This document shows positions 1 to 10,900 of a DNA stretch of 64,000 nucleotides, one piece after another. The number at the start of each line of letters is the position of its first letter. The stretch's first letter is position 1. The DNA is from Phoronis australis (taxonomy: Eukaryota; Phoronida; Phoronidae). Where the stretch lies: NCBI GenBank assembly GCA_002633005.1, contig NMRA01000277.1:65783-129782 (forward strand). The letters run 5' to 3'. The notes under the pieces are model-generated. The model was not told where the DNA came from and made no database searches. It saw only the letters and a program-made list of their open reading frames with translations. The position numbers were made by a program, and so were the translations under genes.

Positions 1-2399
1 TGGCAACTCGGGCAAAGTGTTATTCGTAATCTTAGAACGCAATGTAAGTCTTGGAAGACAGAAACTCCTATAACAACGCTTTTCTCTAAACGGCCAACCA
101 TACATGTATACATAGTGTAAACGTTTCATGTTACCTGATGCTGACCATAAACACAGAGCATTGAAAGCCATAGTCCACTTCTCATCGCGGATATTGGAGC
201 ATTCTGATTGAAGGTTGCGGAAATATAAACAAAAAACGCTCCTTACCGAAGTTAAGTTAACACATCCCGTCGTTCTGACCATGGATTCCTACTAACAACG
301 AAACAGATCCCGACAAGAAAAACGAACTCCTTTCACGAACTTAAGGTGATGCCAGATTCCAGCTGCTGTTTACAATTCCATAGACTTCCTCCTTCAGCCA
401 GTAAGTGGACAGAACTCGAAGTTATGAATGCAGTTCGACCGTCTCAGTATCATCGAGATAAGGACACAGTTACTAAACCGAGTTGAATCCACCCGACTGG
501 TTCAATTAAAGAAGCATTAAGTTATTATAACCATGTATAAACCGCACGAAGCAAGTAGCGATCGGTACACGCTCGACTTTATTGGCTAAGGGAAACCAAG
601 ATAATTATCTGGTTCGTCTCATAATTAAACAGGTTTTAAACACAACGGAGATCTACAACAAAACTGCGCCGGTAAATGGGAGTAAAGAAAATCAATTTCA
701 GGGTGTAATCGACCACACGTTATAGAATTTGTCTCAACGTTTACCAAGTGAAGCGGCGGTGCGTGCTGTATAGATTTATAATTAGTACAATGCACGTTCC
801 ACAGATTACAAATTTTACAATATACATGCAAATTGCTAGACAGGAGCTTACTTTAATGCAGTTTAGTTGATAAATTGTTGTTAATATCATTTACATATTT
901 CTATAAATTTGTTTACAAAATTTATGGCCTTGGCCCACATGTGCGCGAGGTAACTTTTCCCCGAGAGCAGTGGTGTAAAAAACGAAATTCAAGATGTTAA
1001 TTTGAGTTGCAGGCTCCAATGTTTTTATTTTTGTAAATTTATACTTATTTGAGTCACGCCAGAAATCAGGTACATGCAGTTCTCAGGGTGCAGTACATGT
1101 AAGAAACACAAATAAAACGATTTTAATCCCCAGAATGCGACATGCATAAACAGCACACAGGGTACTTCCGATCCACAAGAGTACCTTTCTGTATCAAGAT
1201 ATGATTAGCGCAACGTTATTTAGCTGATAGAAAATAAAGGGAAAGCCAAGCAACAAGTAGGAATCCATTTCAAAGTCAATTTTAATTAAATAAGGAATAT
1301 GTACCAAGTATTGAGGTATTCTCCACAGCAAAGTTCGAGTCTATATACACACAAATACACATACACGTAATATACATTACATATGCATACATAATAACGT
1401 ATACGTATATGCATGTACTAGCCGTTACCAGATAGCAGCTAGTGGGAAATTCTGAGAGGAAATAGTTACACTTTCAAGTGAACATTAGTGTTCATCGCAA
1501 GAGACAGGAATACATCTTCAAGAGACCGTGTTCAAAGCTTCAATCAGAATTTCTGTCACTGTCAGATTTTAGTAGGCAAGGTGTGCGGCTGCGGGATTCT
1601 TTTCCCAGGCAGTACGAATTTCTTTCCAGAACATTTGACCCTACCGTAACATAAAGTACGGTAATCAGATATTCTTTAAAGTGAAAACTAAGAAAGCATA
1701 GTACACAAACTACATAATTGTATTTACAAAAGTCGTATCATAAATGTACATACTGAGGTAGAAAATAGCTCAGAAAGTATGAAGACATATCGTCAACATA
1801 TACAGCTAGGTAGCCGTCTGTTGAGCTCTGTTAGTCACCGAAATATTTCACACAACCCGGATGCTCAGCTCGTCACCTCGTCGTGAAACTTATATATAGA
1901 GCTAACGACCGGCAGGGGTGCATACAGAATCTGGGAATCAACGGACACTCGCCTTGTCCGTTACAGCCGTTTACAGAAGTAAAGAAACAATCTAATAAAC
2001 GTTATTTTTGCGTAATTCTTCACCTTTCGTAACAAAGAAAGGTCTGTCGTCGTTTTGAAAACAGTGCATACTCGTGACATGAGCACGTACGTGCCATTTC
2101 CTAAAATTTTGCAATATCTCTTGAGAGTTTGTTCTGAAATTGGGTTTTCTGGTATTAAAATACTAAAAACTTGTAACGAAATGAAACCAGTTCCGATTGT
2201 TATGACATGTACGCAACCTCACAGTTGATTGAAGAATCGGAGAAACTGGCCAATAGGTGATACAATGGCGCCGAAAGCCAACACAAAAGAGCGCATCACA
2301 TTTTCAGCACCAGAATAACGGTAGAACGCCAATTCTTCCAAAACCGGTAAATACTTTAGTTTACTCAAGTAAGTGTGTATTTTTAATGACATCATTAAT
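1..2399. other. No gene seen; AT-rich intergenic DNA
   Basis: No open frame here looks like a protein and I see no RNA gene. The only structure is an imperfect ACATAC/TATACG low-complexity tract at about 1341-1418. The rest is unassigned single-copy-looking sequence. Confidence 0.6.
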
Positions 2400-2690
2400 T
2401 TTGTCGGCGACAGGGCCGATGAATTATATACGCGAAAAAAACCGGAGGGAGCGAAATTAAGCCGACGGACTGACGTCACTCAAGCCGTTGAGCCGACGAA
2501 CTTACGTCACCAAGGCCAGTACGAAGCTGGCCACCCTGCCTCCGCGTCCGCGAAAAAGCGGCCCGCGGGAAAGAAATAGAACACCTCGAATCTAAATAGG
2601 GGGCCGGTGCACTACCAAGGTGATGCCGAAACGGGCGTAACGAAGGTCTGTATTGGCGAGAGAGAGACGGAGTTTGCGCGAACGATGCAG
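2400..2690. promoter_or_regulatory. CpG-rich block with tandem CRE-like sites, possible promoter
   Basis: This block is clearly richer in GC and CpG than its flanks. It opens with an imperfect tandem pair of about 31 bp (2460-2490 and 2491-2518), each beginning AGCCGACG. The first unit carries TGACGTCA (2471-2478), a perfect cAMP-response-element palindrome. The second carries TTACGTCA (2502-2509), one base different. A TATATA-like stretch lies just upstream near 2425. Known bZIP factors of the CREB/ATF group bind such sites. No downstream gene is recognisable on either strand, so a promoter role is an inference. A GC-rich transposon end is an alternative. Confidence 0.3.
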
Positions 2691-2699
2691 TTTGCATAT

Positions 2700-3369
2700 T
2701 AAATACATATTGAGTATCATAAGGAGTCAGTCTTCTCTCTATTCTATTTTACAATATTGCGAGTCAACAATACAGATGTTCATTCAATTATTCACACAGT
2801 GTATATCATTAATCAATGAAGCAGAAGGTTCGCGTTTACGAGACAACTCTTGTAGAGTTCATTTTACAAATGAAAAAATCATAGAAAATAAGCAAATACT
2901 ATACAGGATAGCATGGCTACTACTCAGAAATGAAATGTAATTTAGCCGTGACTATCAAGGTTTCAAATCTTCATTGGAACATGAATTTTAATTACAGAAG
3001 CATCCACCTTTAAATTATACGATTAATATTCACCAAGGTGGAATATTTAATGCAAAAAATATATATCTATAACATGCCCCCCCCCCCAAGGCAGTTAAAG
3101 TTCGCTAAAAACGCCCTTTGAAAGTTCTGATGGTCCGCCTCAGGCTTAGCTAGAACAATTTCTTCTCTAAACCACTCAAGGATCGAAGTGTTCCATCGTT
3201 TTTTTGCTCCCAGTTTTTCCCGGAATTGGGAAAATAAACGTTATTTATTCACACATATTGTCCATAAGACATGTTAGGTTGTAGAAAATCTGGCGTCTGC
3301 TAATTCTATTTTCCTCAGAGAATTCTCTCAATTCTGCGCTGAGACTGATTTCAGAAAATCACTCAACAA
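2700..3369. other. No gene seen; contains an 11-base poly-C tract
   Basis: The stretch is AT-rich and lacks recognisable coding sequence. A run of eleven C residues lies at 3077-3087. Nothing else stands out. Confidence 0.5.
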
Positions 3370-3632
3370 TATGAAAAAATGAGTACGTACTTGCATTTTT
3401 AAAAGAATATGGAGTAGGAATATTGATGAATTATCAACCACGATACATTCATCAAATCCATGTCAAGATCGCATCGCAGCACGACTGAAAGGTTGAGGGC
3501 CCCTGCGCCTCAACCTCACCCAAGGAACCACGCGCACGGCAGGGTCGAAACTAAATGAAGTCAGTAGCCCACCCTGTCCTTGCCAGTCTTCACGAAGTCA
3601 GAGTGTCCCATTCAGTCTTCTTATATTTAAAA
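3370..3632 (+). repeat. Dispersed repeat A, locus 1, left part
   Basis: This segment matches 13640-13895 with many substitutions but in order. Shared landmarks include TTGATGAATTATCAACCACG, AATCCATGTCAAG, GGGTCGAAACTAA and TCACGAAGTC. At the second locus the sequence runs straight into a module that here lies only at 4560-4760. No coding capacity or terminal inverted repeats were found, so the class of this element is unknown. Confidence 0.75.
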
Positions 3633-4559
3633 CCGGTTGGTCGCCGCAGCCCTGCCGACCCGTGCCCTAGATGTTGTCCCTGCAGCCGAGAACAGACAAT
3701 CGGGGTAATGAACTGTCAGAGTTCTGGTTTCGGAATTGTGGAAATTTGAAGTAACGAATGAAGGTTGCGAACCTTCGGAGTAGTGAGCCTTTGACAAAGT
3801 GACATGTAACCTTGGAAATCTTTTCCATAAAGTTTGTTGCTCGTATGAAGTCTGCAGGGCTGTGCACCATTGACAATGATTGACAAAAGAAGACTTTCTT
3901 CATTGACCAAACGTGAGGTCTAGGCCTCCTTTCCCGAATAAAGTGAACATGCACATCGTTTTTTTTTCAGTGCAAGAAAACACAATAGTTAAATGCTTGG
4001 TTTTTGAGCACGACAGAGGACTTCCTAGAATGAACTTGCTGTCAGCGTGTAGGCCTACTGAATTTAAAAGACGGAAACGCACCCACTTGTACAGTACATG
4101 AATGCATGTCAATCCATCCACAATCAAAGTGGACACTGGATGAAGAACGTATGTACGTATTTGACGATCGCTTTTAATTCGAAAGTTGAAAATGCCTGTA
4201 CATTACAGTGCTATGCTAGCAATTATACGGAAATAGCAGAATAACAAACATCAATTTTCAGCTGTTTTGTTTCTTGGCAGATTTTAAGGCATTCGCAACG
4301 CACTGCGTTTTGGGAGGTCTCTCGCTGCTATATACATTTACACATGTAGCTTACTTAGGTCATGGGACTAGAGTTCTATGCCTACACTGTAGTTCATGAT
4401 AGATATTCACTTCTAAACTCCCTTGTTACACTTTGGTGTAGCAAACAGACGCGTTCAATACTGATAAATAACATAAAGCCTCCTCTTATCGTCTGCACGA
4501 TCGTCATCTACACAAGCACCACTCGGGCGAAGTTGGCCGGGTACGGCCCGATGACACGT
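3633..4559. other. About 927-bp segment interrupting repeat A
   Basis: This stretch separates the two halves of repeat A at locus 1 and is absent from the contiguous copy at 13640-14065. It has no open frame resembling a known protein, no obvious terminal inverted repeats, and no clear target-site duplication at its ends. It could be a later insertion, or ancestral sequence deleted from the other copy. The sequence alone cannot decide. Confidence 0.5.
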
Positions 4560-4760
4560 GAAGCGCTTTGAATTAGGAAGCAAACTCAAAATTATTGATA
4601 ACTTATTTATCATTGTAGTTAGTAGTACCAGTAGCTGCAACAATCTTGTTGAATTTGTTCATCTATATCCTGTCTTTAACGGATTTGCAAGGGGTGCACC
4701 TTTTCCGCGGGGGTCGATCGAACCCCCCCGAACCCCCCTGGCGACGGGCCTGCAACCCTT
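4560..4760 (+). repeat. Dispersed repeat A, locus 1, right part
   Basis: This part matches 13903-14060, with shared landmarks AGTACCAGTAGCTGCAACAA and AACCCCCCTGGC. It ends in a C-rich, G-rich stretch similar to the ends of other short elements in this window, for example at 57.7 kb. It carries no coding signal. Confidence 0.7.
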
Positions 4761-5040
4761 TAATACTCTTTATTGGTAATGACCACCTGCCATCATGTTG
4801 ATTCCCGTACAATTGATGTTACTTTAATATCTTTTCGTACCACCTGAAATGTGGAACCCCTTTACAACGCACAGAACCCTGTTTAGAACGTTTTTATTTT
4901 TTAAATATTAGCACACTCCCAAAAATCGCTTTCTCATTATATCCAGGTCCTCATTTACTCCCTTGCATGCATTCAAGTAAGACCGAGCTCAGAGGGGTAG
5001 GAGACACCTTTATGAGATGCTCGATTGCCTGCCAGTAAAG

Positions 5041-5110
5041 ACAGAATTTGAACTGGGGTCTCCCTAATGGGAGTATGGAGCTCAAACGACTGCGCCACAC
5101 GTTCTCCTCG
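5041..5110 (-). repeat. tRNA-like (SINE head) sequence
   Basis: On the minus strand the sequence contains TGGCGCAGTCGTTTGAGC, a good match to the RNA polymerase III A box, followed at about tRNA spacing by CAGTTCAAATTC, a degenerate B box. A CTCCC/GGGAG stem lies where an anticodon arm would be, but its loop is not a normal seven-base anticodon loop. It therefore looks like a tRNA-derived SINE head, not a working tRNA. Confidence 0.55.
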
Positions 5111-5595
5111 ATAAAGAGACATAATCGGTTTTACAATTGAAAATGCATTGTTGGGGATTGTTGGTGGATGGGAAAGAATTCTTGAAATTATTAGCTTTGG
5201 CCAAAGAATTATAAAACAGCAAAATCATTTGTTTTTGTGTATTTATCGCCAATTCCCGTCAAGGGGTTCCAGTCATTCGGTAGAGTTATTTGAAAACGAG
5301 ACCGGTTGCATTATCATTGAATGCACTGGTAATTTTATTGCAATTCACCAGTTTTCACAACTGTCTTCCAGCCATTCGCTGAAAACAATGACGGTGACTC
5401 CACGAATTTTATTCGCGTAAAATGNACAGAACCCTGTTTAGAACGTTTTTATTTTTTAAATATTAGCACACTCCCAAAAATCGCTTTCTCATTATATCCA
5501 GGTCCTCATTTACTCCCTTGCATGCATTCAAGTAAGACCGAGCTCAGACGGGTAGGAGACACCTTTATGAGATGCTCGATTGCCTGCCAGTAAAG

Positions 5596-5665
5596 ACAGA
5601 ATTTGAACTGGGGTCTCCCTAATGGGAGTATGGAGCTCAAACGACTGCGCCACACGTTCTCCTCG
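5596..5665 (-). repeat. tRNA-like (SINE head) sequence, second copy
   Basis: This is the duplicate of the tRNA-like sequence at 5041-5110, lying in the second 555-bp unit with no visible base change. Confidence 0.55.
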
Positions 5666-5702
5666 ATAAAGAGACATAATCGGTTTTACTATTGAAAATG
5701 CA

Positions 5703-6069
5703 TTGTTGGGGATTGTTGGTGGATGGGAAAGAATTCTTGAAATTATTAGCTTTGGCCAAAGAATTATAAAACAGCAAAATCATTTGTTTTTGTGTATTTA
5801 TCGCCAATTCCCGTCAAGGGGTTCCAGTCATTCGGTAGAGTTATTTGAAAACGAGACCGGTTGCATTATCATTGAATGCACTGGTAATTTTATTGCAATT
5901 CACCAGTTTTCACAACTGTCTTCCAGCCATTCGCTGAAAACAATGACGGTGACTCCACGAATTTTATTCGCGTAAAATGATATGGAAAGCGTTAGATTGC
6001 GATCGCGCGGGGAATTGCAAGTTCGATTCCTCGCTTAGCCAGAACTCCTCAGAAAATCACTTTTCTCGC
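5703..6069 (+). repeat. Composite repeat S with tRNA-like module, best copy
   Basis: The left part (5703-5975) is a body with the motif TTCCAGTCATTCGGTAGAG and, later, a second CCAGCCATTCGCTG. It is followed by a tRNA-like module with AAAGCGTTAGATTGCGATC and a strong B box, AAGTTCGATTCCTCGC, then TCAGAAAATCACTTTTCTCG. The same order of body then tRNA-like module is seen at 14110-14370 (minus strand) and 36495-36655. In a standard tRNA-derived SINE the tRNA part comes first, so either the element is composite or the SINE proper begins at the module. Confidence 0.65.
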
Positions 6070-6961
6070 CTATTACTTTCTTTTATCTAGTGAGGTTTAA
6101 CACAACCAGCAATGTGTTGGACTGTGACCGATGAGGTTTTGAGTGTTAGGGCTGATCTCAGAAAATACTTTTCTCAGTGTTAACAAAGATATAACGAAAA
6201 ACATCCAAGTCTTGATTTTACCTAGCATATGTCCTTTGCAAATCACCCTTACTTACAAAGCACTGTCGTTAGGACGTGCAAAGTTCGAAAGTAGATTGAT
6301 GTACGCTGTAACGAAGTTCAACTACTGATACTCTGAAGCACCTATTCATGTATCTCCGATACGTCATGGGTAACCTTGGCAACTAGGATGTGCATTTAGC
6401 ATATCTTCAAAACTAAAAAAAAAATAATAAAGCACAAATATAGACAACCTAAAATTCAATTTTGAATTTTATTTTAATTTCCCCTTGATTTAGTTCACGT
6501 GACCACATTTCAGGTGTAACACAGTAATAAGGAAAACAACGAGAATTTACCAATAACATCACTAAATTTTGTTTGATTGGTCTCAAAAGAAGTTTTTCGT
6601 CCCCACTTCATACAACTTTTGAGACGGAAATCACTAATTTTCTTTGAAATCTTTAATTTTTTTCAACGAAACCTTGCGCGAAAGTGAAAAAATTAAAACA
6701 ATTCATAACATTAATAGTCAATATATCCTGGATACGTGGTTTGAATCTTTTAAGATACACATTCCGAAGTTGGACAAATATTGACATTTTTTTGGAGTTA
6801 CTCCTCAATTACATGTGTAGATGGAGCCTGAAAAGGTTAAAGCTATGTGCAGTGCCAGGCTATTTTAAACAAAACATTAATTTAGTCTACAAATTTCATT
6901 ATAGTAACAGACAAGGAACTTAAAAGGAATAAATCGATTGGGTTTTGTGATATCATTAGAA

Positions 6962-7075
6962 CTCGCCGATTCCGCCGAGAGCTTCCAGTCATTCGGCAGA
7001 ATTATCCGAAATCGAGGCCGGAGACCTTATGAGTTGAATGTACTGGACTACTTGCCGAATTGTGATTTTACACAT
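6962..7075 (+). repeat. Repeat S body fragment
   Basis: The stretch CTTCCAGTCATTCGGCAGAA followed by AAATCGAGGCCGGAGACC matches the body of the repeat at 5703-6069 and the minus-strand copy near 14240-14280. No tRNA-like module follows. A more decayed stretch at 7296-7340 may be another partial copy that runs into the inverted-repeat element at 7334. Confidence 0.55.
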
Positions 7076-7333
7076 TTTTAAGTATAAGCGGAATATGTCG
7101 ACAGTGGAATTAAATGAAATAAAGATCGTCCTTGACCAGATGTACAGCGTGTTGGTCCACTAAACAGTAGTTCTCGCTTGACATATTTATCAAGTAAAAT
7201 GTTCGAAAAAATTTGCAATGCTGTTCAACGGTATTCGGAATTTCGTTGGCAACATACACAACTAGATTACGATAGAACAATCCTCTATTCGCGTGATCTT
7301 CCCAAATATTCGCAATCCGAAATTATTAGAAAT

Positions 7334-7485
7334 CTAGGCTGGGTTGCATAAAACTTCAAAATTATCGGCTGGATAAGTTTGAATGTTGCATGACGTCAGG
7401 TGCATTGTTCAACAATAACGTGGCGCGTGATAATGCGACGTCATTGTTGCTACGCGGCGTATAACTCTTATGCAACTGGGCCCTG
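7334..7485. mobile_element. 152-bp inverted-repeat element (MITE-like), copy 1
   Basis: The element begins CTAGGCTGGGTTGCATAAA and ends with the complement of CAGGGCCCAGTTGCATAAG, so it has imperfect terminal inverted repeats of about 25 bp. Internal sequence around GTTGCATGACGTCA and the complementary region near 7440 extends the foldback. A diverged copy of nearly equal length lies at 34181-34334. It has no coding capacity, which is typical of a non-autonomous DNA transposon. A clear target-site duplication is not visible. Confidence 0.65.
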
Positions 7486-7527
7486 TAGCTTAAAGCCGCT
7501 AGAAATCGTGTTCAGCTTCGACTTTCT

Positions 7528-7911
7528 TCACAAGTGCATTTGCTTTTCTAAAGACCGACACCTCATTGCTTTCTTGCTGTGTGTGAATCCCCTGACAGTC
7601 GTACTGATGCAGCGGACCAAAAGTGAGAAAATAATGACACTTTTCCACATTTGCCATTTGCCTCGCACAACAAAAGGCAAAGTGATGCCGAAAAAGCCCC
7701 CATAAGGTTTTTTCGTTTTCCGATTACTGCTTCCGAAAAATGCCCGACGGGGTCTTGTGTTGGTGGGCGCTCTTTCTGAAATTCTCGGTATATGATCAAC
7801 ATGTGGCAGTTTAGCTGAATATTTGGGATATTTCTCAGAAACCATAAGACTCAGTGGGCGGCTGGCGATATGTGCTAGACATTGGACGTCATGGAACAGA
7901 GCGGTGGCCAT
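7528..7911 (-). other. Unassigned 127-codon open frame
   Basis: This is one of the longest uninterrupted frames in the window. The translation contains RRAFFGSSNRKTKKPYGGFF and a hydrophobic, basic C-terminal half, but it matches no family I recognise. It has no convincing splice sites or upstream promoter, and no neighbour with a related role. An open frame of this length can occur by chance in 64 kb, so I do not call it a gene. Confidence 0.12.
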
Positions 7912-7989
7912 CTGGGGTCACATTTTATTTCGGCAAAGTTGACATGGTCTTTTGATACGTGTCACTTTATCAAAACGGAAACTCACGCA

Positions 7990-10900
7990 AAATAAGGACA
8001 ACTTTAAAAACCTTTCGGCAGATTTGCGTAACTGGACAGGGAAGTTCCAGGAAAGGCAATTTTATCACAACATACGCCCTCTTGGCGTCATAAGCAAAAA
8101 CGGTCATAAAAGTCATCCTTCCGAGCTTCACGTCCCGTATGTACATCTCTGCTATGGGAGTATTGAGACATCTCTCTTGGGGCGACGCTCAACCGATAAA
8201 CAAGAAACTTGCATGAGTGCCAGATGAAATTTTCCGGGAATGTTTATGACTGTCTGTAGTACATACAGCTTATGATTTGGTGTCTGCTTTGCATACCATT
8301 TAAAAAGTATCAAGCAATTTTAAAGTTAGTAAGTACACTTTTGATGATAATTCAGGATGCCACAAAAATAACCAAGAATCCAGTCAAAGTGTTAAAAGTA
8401 CATACTATAACTTACATGACCGCGAGGCATATGGTACAATGGGCGATATTACGTAAAACATCCCCGACTCTCGGCAGGGCTCCCACAAGTGCAACCATAT
8501 AGGTGGGTAGACGTGAAATCAAGTGCACAAATTAGGGCTCTCAACTCCTTAGACGACATTCATAATGGACACTTGAACGATGGCCTATTCACGTTCTCTC
8601 ATGCTCTAACAATCAGCGGATCGCCACTTTTCTGCGACGCAACAATGAATGACCGGAATAGCTGAAGCATACCTATGGAAAATCAAATTTGAGTACACGT
8701 CACTTGGAGGTCAGGAAGTTGGAAATGTGTTTTCGGTTCTTACATTGTCATACTTTAATAACTGCCTGGTCAGTAGATTGAGTACCGAATGCTGTCAAAA
8801 TACAATGTTTACATCTTGATTAGGGAACAATTTCATCACAAACTCGAAAGCCTTCGTTATCAGAGCGGGATGTCTGATGGCAGCTGCTACAGCAAAAGAG
8901 TAGTCAAATGTGCACAGTGCATTGTGTTCACGACCGGAAACAGCGATTCGTCGTGCATTTGTGTGGTGAGTCTACTTACTGTATATTGAACCACCTTACG
9001 ATATGGACTGAGTGCAATAATGCTTTGGAATAAATCCATTCATGTACATTCCAATCTAGTGTATCTTGTGATAAAATCAGAGCCCATCAACGGATCACTT
9101 GTAAACAAACCAATTTACGGCTGCCATGAACTCCTAATGGATACATTTTACACACATCTTATCAGGAACACAAAACGCTATATATCATAGAAGCACTGGC
9201 TACTGCTGGTTCGCGTTGGCGTTGATAATTTTCTCCCATGTCAGTCATTGACCTGTGATAAGTAAGATGGTTAACTAAGTTCCCCGGTCCTGCCATTCAC
9301 TACCGTTGACTTACTACTCATCTACTTCAAGCATTCACACGAGATGTACAAAACGCGAAGGCAAAACAAATGCTCTCTACAGTAAACACATTTGAATTCA
9401 CAAGACGGTCTCATTTTTTGTTTCCATTTCTAAAGGAAGGTATCGTTTTCGAAAATAGAGTTGCTCGATTCGCCCTAATATAGCTAGTATTTTTAACTTG
9501 ATGACCTAATCAAGATCCAGTGGATTTCCCATGTACATGCACGCACCTGTTTGTTTTAAAACTGCTTCCCACATCCCTTTTTTCCAGCCACGTCCTTCAT
9601 ACTACCTGCACCGACGCTCTCTTCCACTGTTTGGTTGTGGAGTCAGTAAACACGGTCTGTGCATGGCGGCAAAAATATCTTACGTAAGATATTTATGAAC
9701 ATAAATAGGTCTTACTAAATACAATATATAAATAGCTGAACAATAGGCGGAGTACCAGCGACTGGAGCATTATTCGCTTCCAGGCATTGCTTCATTAGGT
9801 AATCACGACCGCGTAGAAGCTGTGCAGTGAGGTCACGGTTGGATCGTTTTTGCAAATTATTACAATTTGTTTGACGGTTTACTTTTCTAAAATAACTTGG
9901 CTTAACTATTTGTGTTGAAAGGGTTAGCTTACATCAACAAATTAGCAAGGCACTTGTACATGAGAACGATGGGAGTGCCCTGAGAATGGCCCCGCAGAAA
10001 TGCAGAGTAGCAGATAGGCAAAATACTTGAGTTGGTTCTTGTACGGTTACTGAGCGAGCAGGTGCGGACACTAACAAATCATTACTGAGGCGCGCGGTTT
10101 ATTAATTATTAACTTTGGATACATGGTCAAACAGATTGGGAAAAGTTCTACGGCAGGTGGTGGAAGCCGAAAAATGTCGTCTCTCGTATACATGAACTGA
10201 CGTAACGGAAGATGCAATACAGGTACGTGCGACGCCAATTCATAATTAATTAAATGGCATATACATGTACGCGGTATGAAAACATTCAAATTCCATGAAC
10301 ATGCGTAAGTGTTAGTTTTCTTTAGCTTTTATGTAAAATGAAAGTTTTAAGAATGCAACTTTACACACTTTGTTTCTGCGCTGTAGCTTTTCCAAGAATT
10401 GTTATGACAATCAGACATAAACATGTTATCCAAGTACTTATTTACGTGTCATTTAACGAAAGGTCAAGGTCACCTCCTGCTTTTGGTTTTTATTGGCGAC
10501 GCCTAGTAGTCGATTGGACGTGATGCTTGAGGTGACCAACAGGCCTTCCCATAGGGAGACCGGGGCCGCTTCGCCCACAGCCTATATCTCGAATATTAGG
10601 CAAGCTCACATGGCCGCTGCAATTTTGTGATGCCCCATGACAGTTGCCATGATAGTAAAATTAAAAAGCAGCGTTCTGCAAAACGTTCCGCAGATTTTGG
10701 GAAACAGAAATCATCTTCAACTGCGCGAGGAATTTTGGTTACATTTGGCGTATTCTTTTCATTATGTGCGTTAGGTTCAAAACTGAAACTTGATATAAAA
10801 ATATGACAAAGATTAATATTTAACTTCCACCATCTACAAGTTATGCTTCACCAACCGCTCTTTATGTCACGTGTTTTGACAAAGGTCACTCGGCTGGGCG

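Larger units (their letters stand above)
4871..5979 (+). repeat. 555-bp tandem duplication joined at a single N
   Basis: Copy 1 (4871-5424) and copy 2 (5426-5979) are separated by one N at 5425. By eye they differ at only two bases: G4994 against C5549, and A5135 against T5690. All other repeats here are strongly diverged, so this pair is very young or is an assembly product in which two alleles were laid end to end. The N exactly at the junction favours the assembly explanation. Each copy contains a minus-strand tRNA-like sequence and part of a dispersed repeat, and each has an identical 90-codon open frame that I do not regard as a gene. Confidence 0.9.

Noticed and set aside
5148-5420. 90-codon open frame, duplicated identically at 5703-5975
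   Set aside because: It lies within a dispersed repeat whose other copies do not keep the frame. The second occurrence is simply the tandem duplicate.
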